64,000 bases of DNA from NCBI GenBank assembly GCA_950295325.1, contig OX485805.1, positions 9,612,501-9,676,500 of the forward strand, written 5' to 3'. Both the position numbers and the translations under genes were made by a program. This DNA comes from Polytrichum commune (taxonomy: Eukaryota; Streptophyta; Polytrichopsida; Polytrichales; Polytrichaceae). Position 1 is the stretch's first letter. Each line of letters opens with the position of its first letter. Under the pieces are notes generated by a model. The model made no database searches. It was not told the origin of the DNA and worked only from the letters and a program-made list of their open reading frames with translations. Below are positions 35,662 through 47,302 of this stretch, piece after piece.

Positions 35662-36560
35662 CAATGCAAGTGATGCTAGGGGTCCACCTCCGGGGGGTTC
35701 ACTCCCATTATTTAAAAAACTACATGAGAACAAATATAGGGTCCACTTTAAAGTTGCAACCTACAAGTCATAAAACATGTACTTCTAACAAAGCTCAAGT
35801 TATATAATGAACTTCATAGTATACATAAATTAGGGTGTTTACAAATTGATCATGTCAGAGAAGTTTTAAAAGTAAGATACGATAGTGTTCAATAAGTTCG
35901 GGTTTAAAATAATCTAGATTAGGGCCCCACACTATGGATGAGCACGATTGTATGACATCTCATGGATTTCTCTTGGTAGTTGGATGTAATTTGCTGGGTC
36001 AGATACGGGAAGGGCTCTCGATGGGTATGCACATTATGTTTGGCTTTGTGACTACCCAGTTAGGGTTTGCGGAGCTCTTTAAAGCTTCTTATTTGTGCAA
36101 ACTCCCACCATCTTGGAAACTTGGCGAATGTTGATGGTTGGATAGTAGGCGCAAGCGCATAGTTGCGCTCCTCATGTGCGCCCATCCCAAGCTTCATTTG
36201 TCCTACTTTCGGTCTTTACATTTGCTCAGTTAGTATATGGGTAGGGTTTAGGGTTTTGAAATCTTGTTATGATTTATCATATTTTTTGGGAGCATTTTCA
36301 ACACATAGGAGGGGGGCGACGTCAGGATGATGTGTTCCTTCAAGGGATACCAATTGCAACTCAAGGTACTTGATTCTAGTGAGGTTGTTGGTCACAAATC
36401 AAGTTTGCAATATCTTTAAAGTTAATTTTTTTTGTCACTTGCTGATACCTATATATGCTACTCTAGAACTTATTGGATCTTGCAAATGTGCTAAGGGCAT
36501 GATATATGCGAAACTTATACCATTACTTGAAGGTATTTGTATTGTAGTTTGGCCCTTTTA
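35662..36560. other. intergenic with weak coding-like segments
   Basis: Open segments at 35934-36134 and 36370-36561 on the + strand show mixed hydrophobic composition but no recognised motif. They may belong with the decayed region that follows. Confidence 0.3.
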
Positions 36561-36659
36561 ATTCCTTGATATTGAGAGTAGATGCAAGATTAACTGCAAG
36601 CTTGAGGGGCTCAATAGAGTTTTTTGGGATGTATATTTTATGCCATTAGCTGATCCCAA

Positions 36660-37090
36660 CCTTGAATCCAAAAGTTAAGCGTGTGGTTGACCTAGATTTT
36701 GTTCCAGACCTCCAGCAAACTCTAGAGTGCACAATAAACGAGGCTAAAATCCAAGATCTTACCCCTCTTGATGACTCTAACTAGCCATTGCCTCCACCTA
36801 TTAATTATAGGGTTAGTGGTGAGAACACTAACCATGTGGCATCTGACTTGAAGCTCACATTGGTGAGTGCCGAGGTTATGGCTAGATAATTTAGGAAAGA
36901 TCTTAAGCTAATAACCCTAAAGGATCACCAATGGCACTTGAGGTCTTCAAACCATAATTTTGTGGGTGTAGTAAAGGTGTATTGTGTTGTGTATTGTAAA
37001 GAGTTTGGATCCACCATTGGAGATCATTCCAAGAACACAATCCAATATATGTTTACCAATTTGTTTTTTAAGTCACCTCATGTCTAACAT
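36660..37090 (+). pseudogene. unidentified decayed coding region
   Basis: One + frame remains coding-like over about 430 bp with only a few stops, with stretches such as VVDLDFVPDLQQTLE and LITLKDHQWHLRSS, followed by a segment ending NLFFKSPHV. I do not recognise the family. Its isolation among repeats suggests a transposon protein or a dead gene. Confidence 0.3.
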
Positions 37091-38841
37091 ACATATTCAA
37101 AATTGGTGCCAAAGAAAGGGAGTCTAGTTTAGTGATCATTCCCAATTACAAGCCTCTTAAGGGAAGTTTATTGTCTTCACCGAATCTGACCATCAAGCAC
37201 TACTGGTTGAAGGCATTTGTATACTCAATGCAGTGAATGAAACTAGTGCCGATGAGAGAAAAAACCATTTGCTCAAGTTTGGGTTTCTGAATCGAATGAA
37301 GATAGGTCATGTCAGGGTAGTGGTAGATAGTTGAGGGGCATTGTGGGTAACAACAAGTGAGTACGTGAGCAACCAATATGTGCAGAATGTAGGTTGGTTC
37401 AAGAAGAGTCGCCGATTAATAAAGCGACTCATATTTGCGGTTGTTGTCCTAGCCATTAGGTTAGTTGAGTGTCATTGAGTTCAAAGTTCTCCCATATGCC
37501 CTATGTGATTCTTACTATGATATGGACGTAAACTATAGAATTTTTTTCTTTGATTTAGGAGTACAAACCTTAAGCTACTCATCAAATTGTTTTAGGTAGG
37601 AATTTAGATAGAGGTTGTGACAATGTTTTTGGCAAATTGTATACTTTAAGGCGTTGGGGTTAGAGTTAAGATTTGGACTTTCTGCCTTGAGCACAAGAGG
37701 GTGGACGTTGTGTATTGAGTGGTTTTAACCACCTGAACTTGACCAATGACAGAAATTGCTTCATATTTGAAAGTGTGAACCCTAAACATAATTTATGATT
37801 GGTGTTGATTGTTGTGTTCTAATCCTACATGTATGTATGTAATTGTGTTTTTAAACACAAATTTTGAAAGCATTCGCTTGTGTTTTTAAATACATGCATT
37901 TTATGACCATTTCCATGTGTGTAGTTTTGAATGATAGAGTGCGTATAGGAAACTAAATTGTGCATGTTGTGTTGATGTGTGAATTATGCTCTTATATGTG
38001 TAAGTGTTAGACTTTACATGACATTAGCAAAAACTATAATCTATATCTACTATATATACCCATGTAAAAGAAGAATATATGCCCATTACCTACCCATAGG
38101 GTCCTCAAAATTAGGGAATGCTGGAAAATTACACAAGAGTAGGGTCAGCAATATGTCCCCCCACCCCCTCTTTTCCTAAAGTGGACAATCTTGGTTGTTG
38201 ACATTTTGTTTATTTCAATCAGTGAGATGCGTTTCTAATCCTGAGAGTGATATAATTGGTGTTTGTGATAAAATACATAGTTGCTCCCTTTGAGACAAAA
38301 AGTAGGATTCAAAATTGGGGCCATTGACAAAATTGGGTGCTTCTACCTCAAACCAGATATATGCTCATAGTGCTCAACGTATCCATGACGGGCGCTTCTA
38401 CCTTATATGTTGGGTCAAGAATATCAAAGACCATTGTGTAATGCTTAATTCGGTATATTGACAGATTTATATGTCTCAGGTCCACATGTTTGTGAACTTT
38501 TTATAAATTCAAAAACCATGATATTAAAATGCTGTGAATTTAACACACTGAAAAATTTCTGGACAAACATAAACTGTGGGTAATTACCGACACATTTATT
38601 TTCAGGAAGGTAGAGTAAAGGCGATGTGGCTTCGGCAAGTCCCAATTTAACACAATTTTGATAATGCATGAATGCAAAACAAAGAAAGTTTCAGAACAAC
38701 AACATTTCTAACACTCCATTCATAACCCATGATACATGTCATACTTCATTGTATTGTAAAACATGTGTCAAATGATGTAGGAAGACCCCTACTTCCTCCT
38801 TCAGTACTAGATTTTGGGTTACTGACAGCGGAACTACATTG
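37091..38841. other. intergenic, nothing recognised
   Basis: AT-rich DNA; only short ORFs without motifs. Confidence 0.4.
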
Positions 38842-39372
38842 TTTATGGTATTTAGTGTCATGCACACTAGTTGCAAAGGGTCTAAAATTCTAAACTAGAT
38901 GCCTAGAGGTCTCAAAATGTAATGCCCGCAAATTGCCAACATGATTCCATTCGTCAAGATAAGTAACTTCTTTTTAGTGAAAACATATCTACATTTATGA
39001 CATTGAGAGTAAGACATCGATAATAGTCTTGAGTTTAATATGCAAGGGGAAGATATCTTTGTGGTTGTGACCTCATGCTAATTAAAACTAATGGCAAGTG
39101 TCGTGTGTTTACATTGTAATATGCAAGAGGAAAATATTCTTGAACATAGCAATGACAAGTGTCATTTGTGTACACTTTAGTCAACTTGTAGACCAAGTGT
39201 GTAACATGACACTATTGAAGATACTCATGCCAACATATTAGTAAACACACTTGAATACCAAGTGTTGTGAGATGACACTAATGATGAAGTTTTTAATCAA
39301 CAATGTAACCTAGGATACGCCTCAAAATAGGGTAAGTAAAACTATTACACATGTGACTCTAAATATCATAAA
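38842..39372 (+). mobile_element. TATTTAGTGTCA-end element, ~531 bp
   Basis: The left TTTATGGTATTTAGTGTCAT pairs with an inverted right end TTTATGATATTTAGAGTCAC. The body shares CTAAACTAGATGCCTAGAGG and AAAATAGGGTAAGT blocks with the copies at 23911-24890 and 35047-35656. Confidence 0.7.
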
Positions 39373-39471
39373 TGGTGTGGTAGTCCCACTGAGGCCCTTT
39401 AGCAGTAGCAATACCATATAAACACTGAAGATACCCTTAGGCTAGCAATGAAGTTACCCTTTCACACTTGA

Positions 39472-39823
39472 CAACACTAAATATTGTATTTAGTGTCATA
39501 TGGTATTTTATGTCACTATCACAACTTTTCTTATGACACTTCTTAGGAATAATTTTATAATACTGTCATCCTAACTTACTTTTGATTCATCCAAATGCTA
39601 GTTATTGAAACAAAGTTGGGTACTTTCTACATCCTAACACTTTTGTCATGAAATATTGTCATGCTGAATGAAATTTGGATGCATTTTCACTTAGTACAAG
39701 ACAATATTTGCAGCATTGTAAATCTATAATGCCTGAATTTGTTTACAAGGAATGAGAAATAATGTTAGGTTTACAATTAGTATTGTGCAAAACAAATAGA
39801 ATTGGTGACAATAAATGCAATAT
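39472..39823 (-). repeat. palindromic repeat, partner of 10262-10636
   Basis: An inverted counterpart of the 10.3 kb unit. It shares ATGGTATTTTATGTCACTA at one end and TTGGTGACAATAAATGC at the other. Non-coding. Confidence 0.6.
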
Positions 39824-40880
39824 AGGGTGTATGACAAACATCACCGTACGTGATGTTTGAGTTGAGTTCATATTTACTTTGTGAAGGCTTGTGCACAATC
39901 CACACACTACCATAGAGCCCACCATCCCAAAGGAAGGCCATACATTTTATGTTACATCATGAAACAACATGATCAATATTATAAGGTATATGGGCCCTCA
40001 TTCACATCACTACGCGAACACTGAAGTTTCTCTTTCTTTTCTTTTACACACACTACCTATTTATTGGGGTATGCTATAAATGCATTCGTGGGAGACTTCT
40101 CTAATAATAGTTACAAGTTTTGCAGCTTGAAGTTGCTACATCAATGAGCACATTACAGGGTATTGAAGTGAATCGATAAGGTATGTGGGACTTGTATGGT
40201 CACCTATATTTCAATGCTATGTGGAAAGGGTTTACGTTAAGAACAAACACCAAAAATACACAAGTTATGCTATATGATTGGACTATATGCTCAAAACATC
40301 TTAACCTTTCTAGGTTCAATAGTAATTGCACTTGAGAGGGTCTTATTTGTCCATCATTTAAAGAGAAAGGGAATCTTCACCTTAATTTGTGAAATATTTT
40401 TGCATCTTCACTTTGAATTTGGCATTTGAAATGCAAGCTTTGCGATTTACAATAGTTGACTAAAAAGGGATCTCCCGATAAATCCAATGATCAAAATTGC
40501 ATGTAAAGTTGAAAACGCCGTCCCGTGTTGCACCCATGAATATCCCGGAAACCCTATGTGCATCCCACCCCCTTGCACCCATACATACAAATTAATATCC
40601 TGGATCAACCCAACTCCATATACTCCATGCACATATCCCCCCATGCCCATGCTCATTAGCCCCCCATGACCCGCCAAGGCTGCCACCATGCCCACCATAC
40701 CCACCTTTTGCACTTGTAGTTCCTTCACCTTTCCACATTTGTTGGCTCTGTCTGTAGGACACAGACTATGCATCAACTTCTTCGTTTCAAGAGCAAATTT
40801 CCTAACCACTTTGTGTTCACACTTGGACGTTACTTGTTCTTGTTATTTTTGGTCCACTTTATGTAATGTGGATGTTAACT

Positions 40881-40922
<42 letters not shown>

Positions 40923-43495
40923 TAAGTGCTCCCTAAAATGCATTGAAAGAAATCTAGTTAACTATAGTTATTTCAGCAGTTCCTGATTATTTATTTTAAA
41001 ATTTTTGGGTGATAAATGAGTAGCTTTAAATCTTGACCCGTATTTGAGAAGAAGGTGCACAAAATCCAAGAAAGGTTTGGTATAGTGAATAACCATGAAT
41101 TGGCATGAGCAAAGTGGACAACTACAATTATAGTCTTTCATAATAAAGAACAGAGCCTCACCGTTCTACCATTTTCTTGTTTCCTTTCTTTCTAGATCTT
41201 TTGGGTAGACGTTTGTTTTGAGGAGAATCTTTAACATGTGGCCCTTTTTCTTCGAAAACTTTTTTGTTTTCTAAGCAAGAACAGTCAAAACCACTGGGAC
41301 AACAACCTCACTACCATCCCGTCTTCCGTTGCATATAGATTTCCAGTGACACGTGTCAATAACCGAGGACTCATATTCTTGTAGACTCGATTACGTGTGG
41401 ACTGATGAAATTGTCTCACTCACCAGTGTAAGTAGTGTTCAGGTTTCTTGTGTGTTTGGTGACCACGTCATGGCTTTTGCCAGGCTCAAGGTCTGGTCCC
41501 TTCAGCCTTCAGTCAGCAATTTAGAGCTCCAACATCCTTGATTATGTTATGCTTATATGACATGATCCTGCTCTCGCCCGACCCTTAATTGAAGGAGCTT
41601 GGAAAACGCCTCAACGTTGCAGTAACGATCGCCCTTCCCTTACATGATTGCTGAGCAAAGAAACAACAGCCCTAAGCACTAGCTCTCTGCTCGCCTTGAC
41701 TAAAGCTGTCCTCCATCTGACTTTGTCGGAGTGGATTAAATTTGACTTCAGAGTGCAGACCTACTAAGTTAATCCACCCGGCCCTCCGCCTTTGTAAACA
41801 GAATCACGAGTGAATTCCGAATTACTGCACCGTCGAACTGTAGAGAAGGCCTTTACTTAAATACTCACCTGGATTAATGATCAGCAAATAAAAAAGCACG
41901 AGACCTCGGCAATCGTCCTGCGTAAGTGAGAAAAACATGCAAATATATCACTCGGATAGAATCTCAGATCTTCCAATGTCTTCTGTACGGATTGATTTTA
42001 CAGATAAGTTTGGAAAGAAAGAAACCTAGATGATGTTTAACACACCACAAGGCCATCATGCAAAGCATCAAATCCCATATTCCAAGTTGATAATATTTCT
42101 CCGTCAATATATACACACACATTGCACATTGACGACTTGAAGGGTCCCCTGCATGTAAAGTCGCAGTCAACACACAGAATAAGTGGCTGGGAAGCATGTG
42201 ATTAGTCTCCATTAAGTACATTCATTTTCCTCGAGCAGCTTCTTTCCGTCAAACTGAAGGGTACACCCTGGACACATATTAATCCAAGTACACCACGACT
42301 TTTGAAGGACCTCCCAGGAACTGTCGCTGAGACGTGATCAGATGATGGAAATTGGAATGACTCACTTAGCCCCACAACCCAAGTGTGACAGTGGTCGTTA
42401 TTAAGTTCAAGCACCATTGTAATCTTTAGACATGTGACTCTGCTCGCTCCAAATGACGTAAGGTAGACGGGTCTTGAACGGTTACTTTGTCCAACTAGAC
42501 TACACTTTCTCTCAGCATCTGAAACACACAATTGGTGTAACATGGTCAGCAAATCCAAATCGAGGGCCATCGTCACTTCCCTCATCAATTTCGGAGCTCA
42601 TATGTATATCTTATTCCTTTACCAAAGCACTTGATTCTCGTGCTCGCCTAGTGGTCATAAATTAAGTGGAACCTTCAAATGTGATGACTGTTGAGGTTAG
42701 AACGGTTATGATATTTTGAGCACGTAGTTCAATGGAGTCTAATCTCGTTTGAACACGTATCTTTTGGTATCGTTCTTGCATCCACACCTAATCATATACC
42801 CCTAAAATATACATGTTTGATCAAGATAAGTAACCAAATTATGCACGCATGGTTTAGGTGGTCTTCTCCAAACTACAATCATGGTATGCGTGTCTTTGTA
42901 ATCTCTACCAAATCACTAAACTAGGTGCGTTAGATACATATGGTCTGCGTATTAGGTATTGCGTGCACATACAATTTCCGATGATCTCAAGAGTGGTCAC
43001 AAGTTATCACATAGTGAAATGACACCACCCCATTAACAGTCATTAGAGGGTCATTGGAGTCTTGGTGCTCATGACTCTACTACAAATGACCTAGATGGTC
43101 TCCTCCTCATCAAGTGAATTGTAGTCGTGTACACTACAATGTGTCATTAGTGTGGGTTACTATTCAAACTTAACAATGAGGACCAAAAGGATATGTGTTA
43201 CAGTGAGATTGGACAACAAATTGGATTCAATCGTTAGCACAATAGGGAGGGGCTTGTGTGAACCACTTAATGAAATATTTAGAGACTCTTCACCTTGAAT
43301 TCTTATAACTTTTGCATCTCACCTTCAATTATAAGACTTGAAATGACAATCCATTTGAATCATAGTTACAAACTGGATGAGGCAATTCCAAATTCAATCC
43401 AACAGTAAAAAAATTATGTGTAGTTGTGATATGCAAACTAATATTGTATGTTATTGGCATGTAACCTCCCAACCATGAACACACATAGAGGACGT
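39824..43495. other. gene-poor intergenic sequence
   Basis: No gene recognised in 3.7 kb. A 120-aa open frame on the minus strand (40809-40447) is rich in Gly and Met, as expected from its C-rich complement. 42655-42800 belongs to the patchy dispersed repeat group. Confidence 0.4.
40887..40920 (+). repeat. (TA)n microsatellite
   Basis: An uninterrupted TA tract of 34 bp. Confidence 0.92.
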
Positions 43496-44096
43496 TAAGG
43501 TACTGAGGCCTTAAAGCGCCACCTTCCTTTCGGTGACACCTATATTTAATCCTTAAGCCATCGAGAAGTGAGTGCAACGGAGCCATCGAGTAAGTCATTG
43601 TTGAAATCGATAAATCATTTGCAACATTAAGTATAAAATAGCACCACTTTGGCCATTCATAATAGTGGTGTAAGAAGGATACAAGAACACTTTTAGAAGG
43701 ACACCAACTTTGTCCAATCACGATGGCTAATCGGGGACCTATCCGCTCAACGAGGTGGTGTAAGACTTGATCCACAAAAGGGGGACAACACCTTCATTTC
43801 ATAGAAGATACTCACCCGCAATAAAGTTGCTTTTGTGGTGATTCTCACTTAGCAATCCAACATCAATAGATCCCCCTAGTTGATGGTCAAAGGCTCTTTC
43901 CTTAAGACGACACTGCGAATTTCTGTAGGTTGCATATGTAATTTTCATTTCTTTCAGTTTTTTTTTTTTTTTTTTTTTTCGCAGATTCTGTATTAACTTG
44001 CTAATCAATGGATTTTTTTTGAAAACTTTCCAAGCTACCTAGCTTGCCTGAAATAGAAAAAATCCTAAAGTGACTCTTCAAGGCCTCAGTACCTTA
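43496..44096 (+). mobile_element. TIR element, ~601 bp
   Basis: The left end TAAGGTACTGAGGCCTTAAA and the inverted right end agree at 20 of 21 positions. The left 350 bp matches 4717-5054. A T homopolymer occupies about 43958-43979. The 148-aa ORF on the minus strand inside it is fortuitous. No clear target duplication. Confidence 0.7.
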
Positions 44097-46447
44097 GAAC
44101 AATTATACTCACATCAAGAAGACAAAGTCACCCATTGCTCTCCTGAGAGAGATCCAGTTACCCCATGCCTCTAGTGACAGAAAGCTACCAGGCTCCCAGT
44201 TACATTCTCTGGCCTAATGTTAAGAGCTTTCCATCTATCAGTTCCATTCCCAGTAAACTAGTTATAGGTGATGGAAGGTATCGCGAATGAACCCACAACA
44301 GGGCCGCATACATTTCAACTGTCCACTATGCCTCCTCCTTTTTTTCTTTTTCATCTCACCTGATTGTCGGTTCCATTGCTCCGGGCTTGTGGTTTAGTAA
44401 ATTCGACCATTCTTATGTGTACGAATCTGTGTCTGCTGTCACATAACCTGGGAACACATTTTATCCAAGCTAGAAGTTTGCCGTCTCATGCAGCGAGAGC
44501 ATTCGGGAATTTTATGTGTTGTTTATAGCCACCTGGGCGGTGCAACTTTCAAGAGTAATGGGGCGTAGCTGTCTTCTTGCATAAATCCAAAAGCTTAAGT
44601 AGAATGAGGCCAATGATAACTTGAAATTCCTCTGGATGGCTCAATTGCAGGAGTAGGGTCAACATGCACCATGGTGGGCTTTTTGGGTATTTTACGGAAA
44701 GTGTGCGACAAATTACTTGCCATGTCAAATGTGACTTATCGTTTTGCAACTGCTTTTGGTAGGTATTCTCAATTGATTGGCTGTCAACTTCATGGTGTCT
44801 GTTCCCAAGTTGGTCCTCACTCACAGCCTTCTCAAACTTCAAAATATAACACTTTAATGTGTCTTCAGGAGATGCTTCATGATTTAATTGTCATACCTTA
44901 TCCACTGCATGATTATAGCATATTATAGACAAAATATTGGCTCGTAATTATGATCTATAGAGATTTTAGATGCAGTGCATCTGGACAAGTCATGGAAAAT
45001 GGAAGGAGTTTAATATTATTGCAAAAGTAATCTTCAAATTTAATAAATAGTCTCTAGGTCAAGAACTCGAAGGCGTACATCAAGGAGATTCGCTTGCATT
45101 TAATCAGGTCCCTTCATTTAGAGCTGCCAAGTTGATATTCACGATTGCATATGAAAAATGGACAATATCAACCAATATTTGTGGGTTGATCAAACCCTCA
45201 ACATTATTGGTGGCAAAAGTCTTCAACACAAAAGGGTCAATGGAGGGTCATTGGCCAAATTCATTAATGTCCTTATAACGTAAGTTGAAAACTTACAATT
45301 TAGCTCAAATTGAGGCACACTTTGTGTCGGAGTGTCCCCTCTACAACTCCCTTAGAGACAAGTTCCTTTCATTATTTGAGAATGTCTCAAGTCTTTCTTC
45401 TAGTTGGACCTTGAAGTTGATATTAACTTGTATCTCATGAAGGCTACTACACTCCGCTACTCTAGGGATGAGCATATTTGACACCATCTTGATGTACTTT
45501 TAGTCTCCCACTAGCCTTTTGACTTCCTGAACGTTAAAATCAATTACCTTTTATTCATGTCATTAAACCACAATACCTTATAACGGCTTGTAAACCCTTG
45601 ATACAAGCACCCGCATGGTCATTTGAAGTCAGATTTACTACTATGGTCTTTAACATTCGTAAATTGACAAATCAACAGATTGAAAGAAGTAGAAACACAA
45701 GCTAGGGTACCTTTGCGTTTAAGGCATATAATATTGGGGTGATCAAACATTTTCCATTGTTGTCAAGCTTGACTTATACGATACCCATGCTTCTTTCTGC
45801 TTCTGATATGCACAACCATTTTCCTGTGTGAATACAAATCCACAGTTCAGCTTCAAGGCTTGCATTCCAAAGCCTGTCACATGAGTATTCACAGTGGCAG
45901 ACAAGCGGCGCCGACAAACGAGATCGTGGTTCATGCCATCTTTCCAACCACATTTTATCAAGTGATGGGCTTCCCAAATGTGAGTCCCACACTGGAAGCA
46001 ATCAGATCAGGTCATGTACGGTGCCACCTTAAGGATAAGTTACTTGTCCAAGGGGCAGTGACTGGAATTTGATACTGGAAGGATAGAAGAATAATTAGGA
46101 CTTGTTTGTGGAGTAGGGAATTCCAGGTGGGTCCAAACTTCATGCAAGATGCCAAGTCTATGAAGGATCTATTGAGTAATTCCACTCTTCTGTGGGTCCC
46201 TGATGAATAAGGCTTCTGGAAGGAGGTCATGTCTCAGTTGCTCGTCTCTACCTTGTTGTGGAGTAGATTAGCATGAATAACTAGAAGATTTTGAAACATC
46301 AGCGATTTGACTTTGTTAAAGCATTGCTGTACCAAAAGACACTGCTTAACTTCGTTTTAAAGGGAAGTAAAGCCCTCAAGTTGGTTATGGGTATGACGTC
46401 AAATTTAAATACCTACACTTATGAACACATGACCACAAACCTATTTG
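44097..46447. other. intergenic, nothing recognised
   Basis: About 2.3 kb with several short overlapping ORFs on both strands and no recognisable protein motif. Confidence 0.4.
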
Positions 46448-46453
46448 ATTGAT

Positions 46454-46625
46454 AACACTACACCATCTGATTTAGTGTGGCCCACACAATTCATGGTCAG
46501 CCCATGTTATTTGTCTTTCAACCACTGGGTGGCAACTGGCAAGGATGTCATATATGGAGACAACTCTAATTAACATGGCGCACCAATTCCAGTGTCACGC
46601 TAAATCAGATGTTTAGTGTAGTATT
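46454..46625 (+). mobile_element. MITE, 172 bp
   Basis: The ends AACACTACAC and GTGTAGTATT are inverted repeats, extended inward by a TCTGATTTAG block present in both arms. ATTGAT is repeated at 46448-46453 and 46626-46631. With one mismatch the repeat extends to 8 bp, so a hAT-type origin is possible. Confidence 0.7.
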
Positions 46626-47049
46626 ATTGATCAAATAGCCCCAAGATATTGTTATAGACCAGAAACTCTATGGGCATCCCAGGACAAAGTCGCTTACACA
46701 AGACTGCACTCAAAGGGTTACTTTTACACCGAAAGAGCACCTCATGCACCACAGGGTCTCTCAACTCCCTATAAAGCTGACCACGACGAAACAAAAAAAT
46801 TAAGCCCTTTATAACACAGTGTTTTGCACTGTCAAAAGCCAACAGCTCACCCCAACGCTCAGCCTGACCACCCAATACAGGCAACACCAGTCCCAAAGGT
46901 GTCCAAAAATCATCAGATGTTAAAAGCGACATAAAACAAGACAACTGCGAGTCAACAATCTCGTTCGATTTCACTTGGAATCTAACTGGAAACATATTTT
47001 GATGGTAAGTACAATAGTCACTTGCACAAAAATCAGGACTCCACACCAT
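46624..47049 (-). CDS. unidentified ORF ending at a MITE junction
   Basis: A 141-codon open frame on the minus strand, just downstream of the pseudouridine synthase gene. Its composition looks globular, with segments such as FWTPLGLVLPVLGGQ and ELLAFDSAKHCV, and no stop for over 420 bp in AT-rich DNA. Its stop codon spans the junction between the 172-bp MITE and its target site, so the insertion may have truncated a longer frame. A TGCAG just upstream of the ATG (about 47054-47058) could be a splice acceptor, which would make this an exon. I do not recognise a family, and it could be chance. Confidence 0.25.
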   Translation of the reverse strand: MVWSPDFCASDYCTYHQNMFPVRFQVKSNEIVDSQLSCFMSLLTSDDFWTPLGLVLPVLGGQAERWGELLAFDSAKHCVIKGLIFLFRRGQLYRELRDPVVHEVLFRCKSNPLSAVLCKRLCPGMPIEFLVYNNILGLFDQ

Positions 47050-47302
47050 TGCAACTGCATGATAGTATAATAGTTATTTTGCAAAGCTGAGTGACACATC
47101 ATTCTGTCGGCACTTCTCAAAGGAACCAAAAACTTGCAAAGGTGGTTACAGTTGTTCATGCTCATCGTGGGCTCAAATTGGTCAACATCCATGATCATAC
47201 CCTGGTCAATCATCTGTACTACATGACAAGCAGTCAAGATCACAAGGAGAAAAAGTGACCAGAATGATTTTCAATGTTACAAGTACACGAGAAGCTTGAG
47301 AA

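Noticed and set aside
43329-43775. 148-codon ORF on the minus strand
   Set aside because: It lies largely within the 601-bp TIR element; the open frame is not kept in the related copy at 4.7-5.05 kb.
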